Positions 11,239-18,959 of a stretch of 64,000 bases of DNA are shown piece after piece (the first letter of the stretch is position 1; each line of letters starts with the position of its first letter). The DNA comes from Geomonas paludis (GTDB taxonomy: Bacteria; Desulfobacterota; Desulfuromonadia; Geobacterales; Geobacteraceae). Under the pieces are notes generated by a model. It worked only from the letters and a program-made list of their open reading frames with translations. It did not search any database and was not told the DNA's origin. The DNA lies in contig NZ_BLXY01000002.1 in assembly GCF_014193585.1 (NCBI RefSeq), positions 744,001 through 808,000 of the forward strand. Direction: 5' to 3'. The translations under genes and the position numbers were made by a program.

Positions 11239-13035
11239 CTAGAAAAGTTCGACGTTGCCGCCCAATTCGTCCTCGTCGGCCGCCGGTGGGGGCGGCGCCG
11301 ACAGGGTGGGCATTCTCCCCCCGGTGGCGGGCCCGTTCAGCGACTCATGGATCCTGCGTTCGCTCTGCATGGTGTAGCGCTGCGCCAGCTGGTCCAGGTT
11401 CCCGGCCGTGCCGGCCGGGGCCAGCCTGCGGGCTTCGGTCGCCACACCCGAGATGGCGCGGATCGACTCTTCCAGCACCTTGGCCACCTTGCGGTGCACC
11501 GTGATCCCCGACACCACCTGCTCGATGTCGGTGGAGAGCCGGGTGACGGAGTCGTCCATCTGGTGCAGCGAGTGCTGCAGCGTGTCGTTCACCTGCCTCA
11601 GGGTCTGCACCAGGTCGGAAAGGGTCTGCACCATGCCGTGCACCTCGCTCTCCAGCCCCGTGGTCTCGACGCTCACCCCCTGGCTGAGCCGGTCGGTGAC
11701 CCCGATGATCCCCTGCAGCGTCCCCGAGACCGCACCGGTATGGTTGATGGCGTCGATGGAAAGGCGCTGGATCGCCTCGGCCAGCACCCCGAGCGCCGCC
11801 CCCTCGTCGCCGGTGTAGGCGGACTTGATCTGGGCGTTCAGGGCGATCAGCTTGATCTCCTCGCCGATCTTCTCGATGTCCCCGACGAAGGTGGCGATCT
11901 CCCCCACCGTCTCCGCCACGGTCCCCATGGCCACGCACAGCGCCTGGTTCACCTTGGAGCTCTCCAGGAGCGCGTTGGAGACCACCGAGATGTCCCTTTC
12001 CATCCCGGTGAAGAAGCTTCCCCCGGCCTGGTCGGCGATGCCCGACATGCCGCTGGTCTGGGCGGAGAGGCCGGACTGCTTCCTGGCCACCTCCCGCAGG
12101 CTCTCCATGATGATGCGCACCGCGCCGTCCAGCTCGTCGGAGGCGTGGTGCAGCTGGGCTATCTGCAGTTCGCAGATGGTGGCGGTCGCGTCCGCGCCGC
12201 AGCTGCCGGCATCCAGACCCTGCTTGACCTCGTCCAGGGCCTCGTGGACATGCTCGATCTGCTGGCGCACGATGTCGTGGGCCTGCATGGACATGACCAC
12301 GTCGCCGATGGAGCGGTACACCTCGTCGGAGACGGCGGAGACCAGCGCCACCGAACTGGAACAGCGCGTGTTGATCTCGGTGAGCGCCTGCAGGCTCTTC
12401 CTGGTCCGCGCCAGCACCTCGATGACCCGGTCATGCTGCTGGGCGCCGGACTCCAGCACCCCGCTCAGGGTCTGCGCGATCTCCCGGGCCAGGTCGTCCT
12501 TTCTCTTCATGATGAAGGCGGCCTTGTCGTTGACCTGCACCGAGAGTTCGCCGACGTCGCTGGCCAGGGTGTCGAACCCGGCGGCGCTCTGCCCCAGCCG
12601 CGCGCTCTCGATCTTGGTCGAGATGCCCAGCATGCGCAGCACCTTGTTCACCTTCTTGAAGCCGGAGAGGGGATCACTGACCTTCTCCAGGAGACCGAGG
12701 ATCTCGCGCAGCGTCTGGGCGCTCCCTTCGATCTCGTTCTGAGCCCGGTCCACGTAGTGCCCCATGTGGTCGAGCATCTCCCCGAGTCGGTCCATGGCGC
12801 CGATCACCTGATCGCCGGCGACCTCACCCACCATTTCCGAGGCGAGCCCGGAGATCCCCAGGCCGCGCTGGTAGAAATCCTGCAGCCTCCCCCCGATGGC
12901 CAGAAACTCGTCCTCGGTGGTCCCCGCAATCACGGCCAGTTCCACCGCAGCCTTGGCCAGGATCCCGGACCATCCCGGCGCGAGCGCCCTGACTTCCGCA
13001 TCCCGGGTGCCGCTATCGTTGCCGCCAGCTATCAT
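11239..13035 (-). CDS. Soluble methyl-accepting chemotaxis-like coiled-coil protein
   Basis: A 598-residue, strongly helical protein that heads the chemotaxis operon. It has no signal peptide, transmembrane segment or HAMP domain, so it should be cytoplasmic. Two segments resemble the MCP signalling hairpin: LRMLGISTKIESARLG (about 133-148) and KLIALNAQIKSAYTGDEG (about 395-412). The second keeps the ALNA core but has Lys/Ser where receptors have E-A-A-R. Long heptad-like helices separate them. It probably acts as the dedicated sensor or scaffold for CheA, or bridges the array. Whether it is methylated by CheR is unclear. ATG at 13035 has AAAGGAAAG upstream. Confidence 0.75.
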   Translation of the reverse strand: MIAGGNDSGTRDAEVRALAPGWSGILAKAAVELAVIAGTTEDEFLAIGGRLQDFYQRGLGISGLASEMVGEVAGDQVIGAMDRLGEMLDHMGHYVDRAQNEIEGSAQTLREILGLLEKVSDPLSGFKKVNKVLRMLGISTKIESARLGQSAAGFDTLASDVGELSVQVNDKAAFIMKRKDDLAREIAQTLSGVLESGAQQHDRVIEVLARTRKSLQALTEINTRCSSSVALVSAVSDEVYRSIGDVVMSMQAHDIVRQQIEHVHEALDEVKQGLDAGSCGADATATICELQIAQLHHASDELDGAVRIIMESLREVARKQSGLSAQTSGMSGIADQAGGSFFTGMERDISVVSNALLESSKVNQALCVAMGTVAETVGEIATFVGDIEKIGEEIKLIALNAQIKSAYTGDEGAALGVLAEAIQRLSIDAINHTGAVSGTLQGIIGVTDRLSQGVSVETTGLESEVHGMVQTLSDLVQTLRQVNDTLQHSLHQMDDSVTRLSTDIEQVVSGITVHRKVAKVLEESIRAISGVATEARRLAPAGTAGNLDQLAQRYTMQSERRIHESLNGPATGGRMPTLSAPPPPAADEDELGGNVELF

Positions 13036-13114
13036 AGCTTTCCTTTTACTCTGTGAGGGTTGTCTACCGCGGCCCCGCCAGGGCTTTTCCCCGACCGGTC
13101 CGGTTGAGTTATTT

Positions 13115-13141
13115 TATCGACAGTCCGGCAGAGATCTTGAA
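13115..13141 (-). promoter_or_regulatory. Sigma-28 (FliA)-type promoter of the chemotaxis operon
   Basis: On the minus strand TCAA (13138-13141) is followed after exactly 15 bases by GTCGATAA (13115-13122). The enteric FliA consensus is TAAA-N15-GCCGATAA, so the -10 element matches in seven of eight positions with correct spacing. It lies about 80 bases upstream of the first gene's start codon. Confidence 0.55.
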
Positions 13142-13339
13142 GCCTTTTTCTCATGTAATTCAAAACTTCGGCAATTTAATGGGAAGTGCGCGCCCCCATT
13201 GGTGTTCTTACACCGGCGGACGGGGTCGCCGCTCCCGGTCCAATGGCACATCGCCAGTAATGTCGGGCACTTTTGACCACAAAAAGCAGTTACGCAGAGA
13301 ACGCCAAGCATGCGCAAAGGACGCCAAGAGGGGCCAATG

Positions 13340-13456
13340 CCCTCTCCCGCCGGGAGAGGGTGCCCGAAGGGCGGGTGAGGGAGGTGCCACGAAGCGGGAT
13401 CATTGCCTATTGCAGCGCCCTCACCCCAGCCCTCTCCCGGGGGGAGAGGGTGATGG
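13340..13456. repeat. Intergenic inverted repeat, family C (CTCTCCC), copy 1
   Basis: The 515-base gap 13036-13550 contains the chemotaxis promoter, a plain stretch to about 13270, and this element. It is a pair of GC-rich hairpins (CCCTCTCCCGCCGGGAGAGGG at 13340 and its partner at 13431-13450) flanked by GGGTGAGGGA and its complement, so the whole unit is itself an inverted repeat. Just before it, 13285-13331 carries CGCAGAGAACGCCAAG and CGCAAAGGACGCCAAG, related to the CTTTGCG words inside family A. Confidence 0.78.
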
Positions 13457-13487
13457 GCATCTTGGCGGAAGATCATCGCTGGTCATG

Positions 13488-13527
13488 AAACAAAAAGGGC
13501 GCCCCCGGTGAAGGGACGCCCTTGTTT
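13488..13527. terminator. Bidirectional terminator-like hairpin
   Basis: AAGGGCG pairs with CGCCCTT across a short loop, with an A-rich side and a T-rich side that suit termination in either direction. It lies 24 bases past the stop of the DtxR-type gene and ends the iron operon. Confidence 0.6.
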
Positions 13528-13550
13528 GCTGCATAGGTCGGATGCGCCAG

Positions 13551-14195
13551 CTAGCGCCGGACGAAAATCTCGCGCGCCATGGCCGAATCGATGGCGAATT
13601 CGGAGAAGCCGACCCTGAAGATGTAGGAGGGGAACGCCTGCAAGAGGGAGATCCGGTTGCCCGGGAGCACCCCCATCGCCATCAGCTTCTGCATCTTCTT
13701 GCTGTCCTCGGTCTGGATGTAGGCGATGTCGCCGTCGTCGCCGGGCTTCAGCTCGGTCAGCGGCACCACGCCCAGGTCGCCGCTCTTGCGCGCCTCCTCG
13801 CAGCACTCCCCGGGCGGGATCGGCTTGCCGTGCGGGCAGGTCGCCGGGTGGTTCAGCATGGTGCAGACCTTGCTGTCCACGCCCTCGTTCAGGAGGTGCT
13901 CGAACTGGCAGGCCTTGACGTCACCGCTTTCGCCCCTGATGTTCAACACGTCCATCATCAGCCTTTCGGCCAGGCGGTGCCGCCTGATGGTCATGCGCCC
14001 TTCCTCGCGCCCCTCCGGGCGGAAGTAGATGCGCCCGTCCCTGATCTCCACCAGGGCCTGCGCGGAGAGCTCGTGGTAGGCGGGGTCGGAGGCATCGATC
14101 TCCATCCGGTCCAGTTCGGCGTAGCCGGTCCCCTTCTCCTCGGACTCGATCCAGAGCGCCTCCAGTATCTCTTCCGCTTTATCGCTCAGCTTCAT
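13551..14195 (-). CDS. DtxR-family metal-dependent regulator with C-terminal FeoA/SH3-like domain
   Basis: A 214-residue DNA-binding regulator, likely iron- or manganese-responsive. Residues 1-70 form the winged helix (MKLSDKAEEILEALW). Residues 70-140 form the metal-binding/dimerisation region with RRHRLAERLMMDVL, the ACQFEH motif and HPATCPHGKPIPPGECC. Residues about 150-214 are an SH3/FeoA-like domain (LGVVPLTELKPGDDGDIAYI, MGVLPGNRISLL). The gene lies downstream of a zinc-ribbon gene and feoB, so FeoB-mediated ferrous iron uptake is the probable target. No separate feoA is seen here. Confidence 0.88.
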   Translation of the reverse strand: MKLSDKAEEILEALWIESEEKGTGYAELDRMEIDASDPAYHELSAQALVEIRDGRIYFRPEGREEGRMTIRRHRLAERLMMDVLNIRGESGDVKACQFEHLLNEGVDSKVCTMLNHPATCPHGKPIPPGECCEEARKSGDLGVVPLTELKPGDDGDIAYIQTEDSKKMQKLMAMGVLPGNRISLLQAFPSYIFRVGFSEFAIDSAMAREIFVRR

Positions 14196-14246
14196 GACTT
14201 CTCCTTTTTACCCTCACTCGGGGTCATCTGTTGCGGCCCACGGGCG

Positions 14247-14429
14247 CTATTCCCGGTCCTTCTTGCGGAACATCTTCTTCAGTCCTTTAACGAGAGCCGG
14301 CTCCGGCGGGTTCTCATAATTGCAGCGGGGACATTTTACCATCTTGCAGCCGGATGACATCGGGCAATTTTTGCACCCCACGTTTCCTTCGCTCTCCGCG
14401 AACTCATGTCCGCAAAATCCGCACCTCAT
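14247..14429 (-). CDS. Small zinc-ribbon protein of the feo locus
   Basis: A 60-residue protein with seven Cys at 3, 6, 19, 22, 28, 33 and 36, mostly in CxxC pairs (CGFC, CKNC, CPRC), followed by a basic tail rich in Lys and Arg. It looks like a rubredoxin-type or zinc-ribbon fold. It sits between feoB and the DtxR-type regulator on the same strand, where small accessory proteins (FeoC-like in position, not in sequence) are common. Function unknown; a role in metal handling or FeoB assembly is inference. Confidence 0.75.
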   Translation of the reverse strand: MRCGFCGHEFAESEGNVGCKNCPMSSGCKMVKCPRCNYENPPEPALVKGLKKMFRKKDRE

Positions 14430-14456
14430 CGAAAACCTCGTTAAACCGAACCACTT

Positions 14457-14640
14457 AACAGGGATAAAGGGGATAAAAGGGATAACACCTTAAGCAAAAA
14501 CGGGCGTCACCCCAAGACGCAAAGTCCCAAAGCAAGCAAGGTTTAAATGCTTTCAGCGTCTCGTAGTTGCTAGCGTCCTTGCGTCTTTGCGTGAGAAACC
14601 GGTTTATGCCTTTATCCCTTTTATCCCTTTTATCCCTGTT
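14457..14640. repeat. Intergenic inverted repeat, family A, copy 3
   Basis: The left arm at 14457-14486 and right arm at 14611-14640 carry the GGGATAAA word and its complement, nearly perfectly paired. Inside are an ACGCAAAGTCCCAAAGC segment and a GCGTCTTTGCGTGAG segment, which can also pair. It fills the gap between feoB and the zinc-ribbon gene. Confidence 0.8.
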
Positions 14641-14662
14641 CGAATCGCTTTTGGGTGTTTCG

Positions 14663-16654
14663 TTACAGAATGTTGGTCAGCAGCAGGGCGCGGTTCAACA
14701 CCCACCCGGTGCCGAAGGCGAAGGTGGAAACGAACAAGCCGATGCCGATGGCCACCTTCCAGCCGCGCTCCTTCTTCATGATCAGGAACTGCGCCACGCA
14801 CGGGATGAACAGGGTCAGCGTCACGGCGGCAACGGTCAACTGGCGCGCGTCCATCAGCCCCTTGGTCTGCAGGTCGTACAGCCCGGCGGCGCCGTAATCG
14901 CGGCGGAAGAAACCGAAGATGAAGGCGACGGCGCTCTCCTTGGGAAGCCCCAGGGAAGCCATCACCGGGGTCATCGCCTCGATCATCTTCTCGAAGAAGT
15001 GGGTGACCTTGCCCAGCCACAAGAGCACCGACGCCAGGATGAACAGCGGCAGGATCTCCATGAAGTACCACTGCATGCGGGTGTAGGTCTTGGTCAGGAC
15101 GTTGGAGAACTGCGGCAGCCGCATGGGCGGGATCTCCATGTAGAACATCGGGGTGTCGCCGGGGAGCACCTTGGCGGCCAGCAGACCGACCAGCAGGAAG
15201 ATGCCGAACAGGCACAGCCCCCAGACCAGGAGCGCGCCGGGGGTCTTGGACAGCAGCGACATGATCACGCCCAGCTGCGCCGAGCAGGGGATGGCCAGCG
15301 CGAGCAGCACCGTCGCGATGACGCGCTCACGCACCGTCTCCAGGGTCCGGGTCACCATGGTGGCCATGGTGTCGCAGCCAAAGCCGAGCACCATGGGGAT
15401 CACGGCACGGCCGGTGAGTCCCATGGTCTTGAAGACCCGGTCCACCAAAAGCGCCAGGCGCGGGAAGTAGCCGCTGTCCTCGAGCATGGAGAAAAAGAGG
15501 AAGAAGGTGGCCACGATGGGGAGGATGATGCCGACCGCGTAGCGGAAGCCCAGGGTGATGATGCCGTACTCGCCCACGAAAAGCTCCTGGATGATGGGCC
15601 AGGGGACGCTACCCTTGACGACGCCGGTGATCCAGGGGTTGAAGAACTCCTCGAACCCCTTCCCTTCAAGGAAGTCGACCAGCGTGCCGGCGCCGAAGAC
15701 ACCCACGAACTGGTACAGGCCGAAGTAGAGCACGACGAGGAGCAGCGGCACCCCGGTGCTCGGGCGCACGGTAAGGCGGGAAATGCGTTCGGCAAGCGTC
15801 ACTACCCGCTTCTGCGGCGTCCGGAATGCGCCGTCCAGCACCTTCTTGACGATCGTCTTGCGCTCCATGGAGAGATCGAGGTGGAACGACTCCCTGCGCT
15901 CGAAGCGCTTCTCCCTCACCGTGGTCTCGACCAGGACAAATCCGTCCCCCTCGCTGTCGCGCACCAGATCGGCGACCTCGGTGTCGCCCTGCAACAGGAG
16001 CAGCGCCAACGACTTCTTGGAGAGGATGTAGTCAGCCTTGAGGCAGCCGGCGATCCCGGCGATGTCGGCTTCCATGAGCCGGGAATATCCGAAGGGAGCG
16101 GTGGTGCTCGCGCTGGAGCCGGCAATGGCGGCACGGATCTCGGGCAGGCCGACCTTTTTGGCGGTGGCCGCGCCGATGACGGGGATACCCAGGCGCTGCG
16201 ACAGCAGGGGGATGTCGATCTCGAGCCCCATGCGCGCCGCCTCGTCCATGATGTTCACCACCAGCACCACCGGGAGCTCGGCCTCGATCAGCTGCAGCGT
16301 CATCGGGAGCATGCGCTCCAGGTTGCGCGCGTCGAGCACGTGCAGCACCAGGTGCGGCCGCTCGGTAAGCAGGATCTCGCGGGCGACCCGCTCCTCCTCG
16401 GTGATGGGGAGGATGGAGTACATGCCCGGGGTGTCGATGATCTCGTACTCCTCGCCGCTGATGGTAGTGGTGCCGCGGGAGACCTCCACGGAGGTGCCGG
16501 GATAGTTAGAGACGGTGACGTAAGCGCCGGTCAAGGCGTTGAAGAGCACGCTTTTCCCGACATTGGGATTCCCTACCAGGGCCACTTTCTTGGCGCCGGT
16601 ACTGCTGACGGTTGGTGTTTCGTGACAGGAACCCTTCTTACCAAAGAATGACAT
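14663..16654 (-). CDS. feoB: Ferrous iron transporter B
   Basis: Inner-membrane GTPase-linked ferrous iron permease. The 663-residue protein has a cytoplasmic G domain (about 20-185) with G1 GNPNVGKS at 28-35, the YPGTSVEV switch at 51-58, G3 DTPGMYS and G4-like VVNIMDEA. A FeoB-type spacer follows, then about eight to ten membrane helices (about 280-660) with the paired Gate-like segments. It is shorter than the 773-residue E. coli protein but normal for this type. ATG at 16654 is followed by an unusual 20-residue leader with a single Cys. fur lies upstream; the zinc ribbon and DtxR-type regulator lie downstream. Confidence 0.96.
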   Translation of the reverse strand: MSFFGKKGSCHETPTVSSTGAKKVALVGNPNVGKSVLFNALTGAYVTVSNYPGTSVEVSRGTTTISGEEYEIIDTPGMYSILPITEEERVAREILLTERPHLVLHVLDARNLERMLPMTLQLIEAELPVVLVVNIMDEAARMGLEIDIPLLSQRLGIPVIGAATAKKVGLPEIRAAIAGSSASTTAPFGYSRLMEADIAGIAGCLKADYILSKKSLALLLLQGDTEVADLVRDSEGDGFVLVETTVREKRFERRESFHLDLSMERKTIVKKVLDGAFRTPQKRVVTLAERISRLTVRPSTGVPLLLVVLYFGLYQFVGVFGAGTLVDFLEGKGFEEFFNPWITGVVKGSVPWPIIQELFVGEYGIITLGFRYAVGIILPIVATFFLFFSMLEDSGYFPRLALLVDRVFKTMGLTGRAVIPMVLGFGCDTMATMVTRTLETVRERVIATVLLALAIPCSAQLGVIMSLLSKTPGALLVWGLCLFGIFLLVGLLAAKVLPGDTPMFYMEIPPMRLPQFSNVLTKTYTRMQWYFMEILPLFILASVLLWLGKVTHFFEKMIEAMTPVMASLGLPKESAVAFIFGFFRRDYGAAGLYDLQTKGLMDARQLTVAAVTLTLFIPCVAQFLIMKKERGWKVAIGIGLFVSTFAFGTGWVLNRALLLTNIL

Positions 16655-16689
16655 GACTCTACCTACCCCTTTTTAACGTTCGTTTGCCA

Positions 16690-16710
16690 ATGAAATGTCA
16701 ATGAATGTCA
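16690..16710 (-). promoter_or_regulatory. Candidate metal-regulator operator upstream of feoB
   Basis: On the minus strand two direct copies of TGACATT followed by CAT lie about 40 bases before the feoB start. A related TGACATCC with TTTCAATTGG occurs upstream of fur at 17284-17304. No exact Fur or DtxR consensus is present, so the assignment rests on position and the shared words. Confidence 0.35.
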
Positions 16711-16750
16711 CTTTCATGATGGCGGGATTGCTTTCCACAAAAAACCAATT

Positions 16751-16834
16751 AACAGGGATAAAGGGGATAAAAGGGATTTTGGCTGAAGCCTTGCTCTTCG
16801 ACTTCATCCTTTTCATCCCCTTTATCCCTGTTAA
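16751..16834. repeat. Intergenic inverted repeat, family A, copy 4 (short)
   Basis: The left arm at 16751-16778 and right arm at 16806-16834 have GGGATAAA words and the complement. Only about 27 bases lie between the arms, so this is the most compact copy. It lies between fur and feoB and lacks the CTTTGCG insert. Confidence 0.8.
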
Positions 16835-16843
16835 ACGCCTTTC

Positions 16844-17275
16844 TTACTTTCTGCAGTTGGCGCAGAGGCCGTAAATCTCGAGGCGATGGCGCTCGATCAG
16901 GAAGCCGCGGCTGTTGGCCACCTCGTCCTGCAGTTTCTCGATGGTCTCGTTTTCGAATTCTTCGATGTGGCCGCACCGGGTGCAGACCAGGTGGTCGTGG
17001 TGCTCCCCTTCGCTCACGTGCTCGTAGCGGGTCTGGCCGTCGCCGAACTGCATCTCCCGGGCGATGCCGGCCTCGGCGAAGAGCTTGAGGGTGCGGTACA
17101 CGGTGGCGTAGCCGATGTTCGGATGCTTGGACCTGAGCTTGAGATACAGCTCCTCGATGCTCAGGTGCCTGTCGCTGGAAAGGAAACAGTCGAGGATGAT
17201 GTCGCGCTGTTTGGTCGACTTGAGTCCCTTCTGGGACATGAAGTCGGCGAATACCTTTTTCTTGGCTCGTTTCAT
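16844..17275 (-). CDS. fur: Ferric uptake regulator, Fur family
   Basis: A 143-residue repressor that binds DNA when loaded with Fe2+. The N-terminal winged helix covers residues 1-85 (SKHPNIGYATVYRTLKLFAE is the recognition region). The C-terminal dimerisation and metal domain has the HHDHLVCTRCG motif around residue 92 and a second Cys pair CANC at the end, giving the usual structural zinc site. ATG at 17275 starts the conserved MKRAKKKVFADFM. It precedes feoB on the same strand and has its own promoter, consistent with iron-responsive control of the locus. Confidence 0.94.
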   Translation of the reverse strand: MKRAKKKVFADFMSQKGLKSTKQRDIILDCFLSSDRHLSIEELYLKLRSKHPNIGYATVYRTLKLFAEAGIAREMQFGDGQTRYEHVSEGEHHDHLVCTRCGHIEEFENETIEKLQDEVANSRGFLIERHRLEIYGLCANCRK

Positions 17276-17301
17276 GAGGACCCCAATTGAAAGTGGATGT
17301 C

Positions 17302-17330
17302 ATGATAGCGAGCGCTACAGTCACTGTCAA
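17302..17330 (-). promoter_or_regulatory. Sigma-70 promoter of fur
   Basis: On the minus strand TTGACA (17325-17330) and TATCAT (17302-17307) are separated by exactly 17 bases. The spacer contains the inverted repeat TAGCG-AG-CGCTA (17306-17317) next to the -10 box, a plausible operator. The start codon is 27 bases past the -10 box. Confidence 0.65.
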
Positions 17331-17502
17331 CTCTTTTTTCTAAGACTGAAGGAATAGCCGGGGAGACTGTGTCAGACAAGTGGAGGGAGAAGCACAAGAG
17401 AGACATGGCCGGTACCAGCCTGAGTCGCAGGGGCGGGACAGAGACTGACCGAACTGAGGGTTCCGGTGCGACAGAGTGCTGTAGTGAGAGCAGTTACAGG
17501 CC

Positions 17503-17546
17503 GGCAGGGAGTGTAGCAGGGCAGGTCGTGCTACATCATCCCTGCC
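17503..17546 (-). terminator. Two-step hairpin after the Cys-rich lipoprotein gene
   Basis: GGCAGGG pairs with CCCTGCC and, inside it, TGTAGCA pairs with TGCTACA. The hairpin begins eight bases past the stop of the lipoprotein gene. There is no clear T-tract, so it may act on mRNA stability. The rest of 17340-17500 shows nothing recognisable. Confidence 0.4.
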
Positions 17547-17553
17547 GCGGCCA

Positions 17554-17877
17554 TCACTTGGGGGCAGGCTTGTTGATGATCTCGGGGGGGATGTCCTCGG
17601 GGAGCGGCTGTACCGGGCGGCCGCATTTGCGGCAGCATTCCTCGCAGCCGGTTTCCTTGCTGGTGTCCTCTTCCAGGTGCGGCTTGATATCCTTCTTCGC
17701 CGCCTTGCACTTCTGGCAGCAGTCGCAGGCATTTTCCTGGGTCGGACTTACCTCTACATCACGCTGGTCGGGGAGGAACTTGCCGTTGCCCCGGTGCACC
17801 ACTTCACCTTCTCCAGCACACGAGAGCACGACTTGAGACAAGAGCAGCAGCACGATGGCGATCGGCGTCCTTTTCAT
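17554..17877 (-). CDS. Cysteine-rich small lipoprotein
   Basis: A 107-residue secreted lipoprotein. A lysine-led hydrophobic signal peptide (MKRTPIAIVLLLLSQVVLSC) ends in a lipobox with Cys20. The mature part has two clusters of Cys, CDCCQKCK and CEECCRKCG, and a Pro-rich tail. The spacing suggests metal or cluster binding or a disulfide-stabilised core; I do not recognise the family. ATG at 17877 is preceded by GGAGGAG, which excludes longer upstream starts. It is divergent from the cytochrome c gene at 18051, so the two may be co-regulated. Confidence 0.75.
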   Translation of the reverse strand: MKRTPIAIVLLLLSQVVLSCAGEGEVVHRGNGKFLPDQRDVEVSPTQENACDCCQKCKAAKKDIKPHLEEDTSKETGCEECCRKCGRPVQPLPEDIPPEIINKPAPK

Positions 17878-18050
17878 GGCGGTCTCCTCCACTATGGCAG
17901 GATGGCGGGAACGGTTAACATTAGCATTCACCAACCAACTGTCAAACACGGCTTTGCAAATGGCGGTCACCAAAAGAGCAGCTATTACGGCACGGATTGT
18001 TTTCTCTGGTATACTCGCCGGATGAATAAACTCTAACAGGAGGTGTCCCC

Positions 18051-18461
18051 ATGCAGAGGCGTTTGGTGGTAACAGTGGCAGTACTGGCACTCATTGCCGG
18101 TGGCGTAACAGGATGCAAGAAGAAGAGCGAAGAGCAGGCCCAACCTCCACAAAGCGTGGTATCGACGGCCAAGTCGGCAACGACCAACGCGCCGCCGTCG
18201 CCGTCGGCAACCGGTCTCACCGGGGAGCAGCTCTTCAAGCAGCACTGCGCGGTCTGCCACCCCAACGGCGGCAACACCATCACCCCTTCCAAGACCTTGA
18301 GCGCCAAGGCCATGGCCGACAGAAGCAAGATCACCAAACCCGAGGACATCGTCAAGGTCATGCGCAACCCCGGTCCGGGTATGAACAAGTTCGACGAGGG
18401 GATGATCTCCAACGACGACGCCAAGAAGATCGGCGAATACGTCCTGGCCACCTTCCCCTAA
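18051..18461 (+). CDS. Lipoprotein monoheme c-type cytochrome
   Basis: A 136-residue electron carrier anchored by lipid. The signal peptide ends in a lipobox with Cys22 (GGVTGC), followed by a Ser/Thr/Pro linker. The heme motif CAVCH covers residues 66-70, and a class I (c6/c553-like) fold follows with NPGPGMNKFDEGMIS, which offers the distal Met. AGGAGG lies eight bases before the ATG, and a TATACT -10 candidate is at 18010. Likely role: periplasmic electron transfer. A GC-rich hairpin at 18473-18496 follows the stop. Confidence 0.9.
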   Translation: MQRRLVVTVAVLALIAGGVTGCKKKSEEQAQPPQSVVSTAKSATTNAPPSPSATGLTGEQLFKQHCAVCHPNGGNTITPSKTLSAKAMADRSKITKPEDIVKVMRNPGPGMNKFDEGMISNDDAKKIGEYVLATFP

Positions 18462-18472
18462 GCCACAACTCC

Positions 18473-18551
18473 GGCGGGGGCGCCCGCGCCCCCGCCGACT
18501 CGCCCCCCTCGCCCCCCTCGCCCTCCGGGAGAGGGGCTGGGGGTGAGGGAG
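18473..18551. repeat. Terminator-like GC hairpin plus single family C unit (copy 2)
   Basis: GGCGGGGGCGCCCGCGCCCC at 18473 folds back on itself and probably ends the cytochrome transcript. It is followed at 18499-18551 by a one-sided CCTCCGGGAGAGGGGC/GGGTGAGGGAG unit. Other family C copies are paired. Confidence 0.6.
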
Positions 18552-18613
18552 CGTCCCGCTTTGTGACCTAGTTCACCTCCCCCGGGACGCTGGTGTAGCA
18601 AGGTGTCCCCACC

Positions 18614-18913
18614 ATGACCTTTCTTCCGGCTCTCAAATCTCTCTACGCAGTGAACGGCTTCGTCGCGGTCCTGTTGTACCTGCCCCAAATAGCGAGGGCA
18701 TGGAGCGACCGCAACCATGCCCTTTCCCTGTCACCGGTCACCTTCGGCGGCTGGTGCATCGGCTCCATCATCACCGCGCTCTACGCCTGCCTCTCGGTGC
18801 ACGATCACATCTTCACCGCGGTAAGCCTCGGCAACACCGTCGGCTCCGGGGCACTTTTCCTCATCGTCATTTCCAGCCGCATCGCCGCGCGCCGGGATTC
18901 CTCCACCTGCTGA
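18614..18913 (+). CDS. PQ-loop / SemiSWEET-like membrane protein
   Basis: A 99-residue protein with three predicted membrane helices (about 8-26, 42-60 and 66-88). The first helix contains YLPQI, the PQ signature of PQ-loop/SemiSWEET transporters, which work as dimers moving small sugars or amino acids. The substrate is unknown. ATG at 18614 has AAGGTG upstream. It converges on the molybdopterin/desulfurase gene, with 46 bases between stops. Confidence 0.7.
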   Translation: MTFLPALKSLYAVNGFVAVLLYLPQIARAWSDRNHALSLSPVTFGGWCIGSIITALYACLSVHDHIFTAVSLGNTVGSGALFLIVISSRIAARRDSSTC

Positions 18914-18959
18914 CCCTCCCGTCACGCTTCCGCCACCAGCAGGTCGCCCTCTCCCGCCG

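Noticed and set aside
13114-13476. Open frames across the 13.1-13.5 kb gap
   Set aside because: They read through family C hairpins and the promoter region; no motif or ribosome site.
16844-17330. Classical 19-bp Fur box upstream of fur or feoB
   Set aside because: No acceptable match to the GATAATGATAATC-type consensus; only the weaker shared TGACATT words were kept as a low-confidence site.
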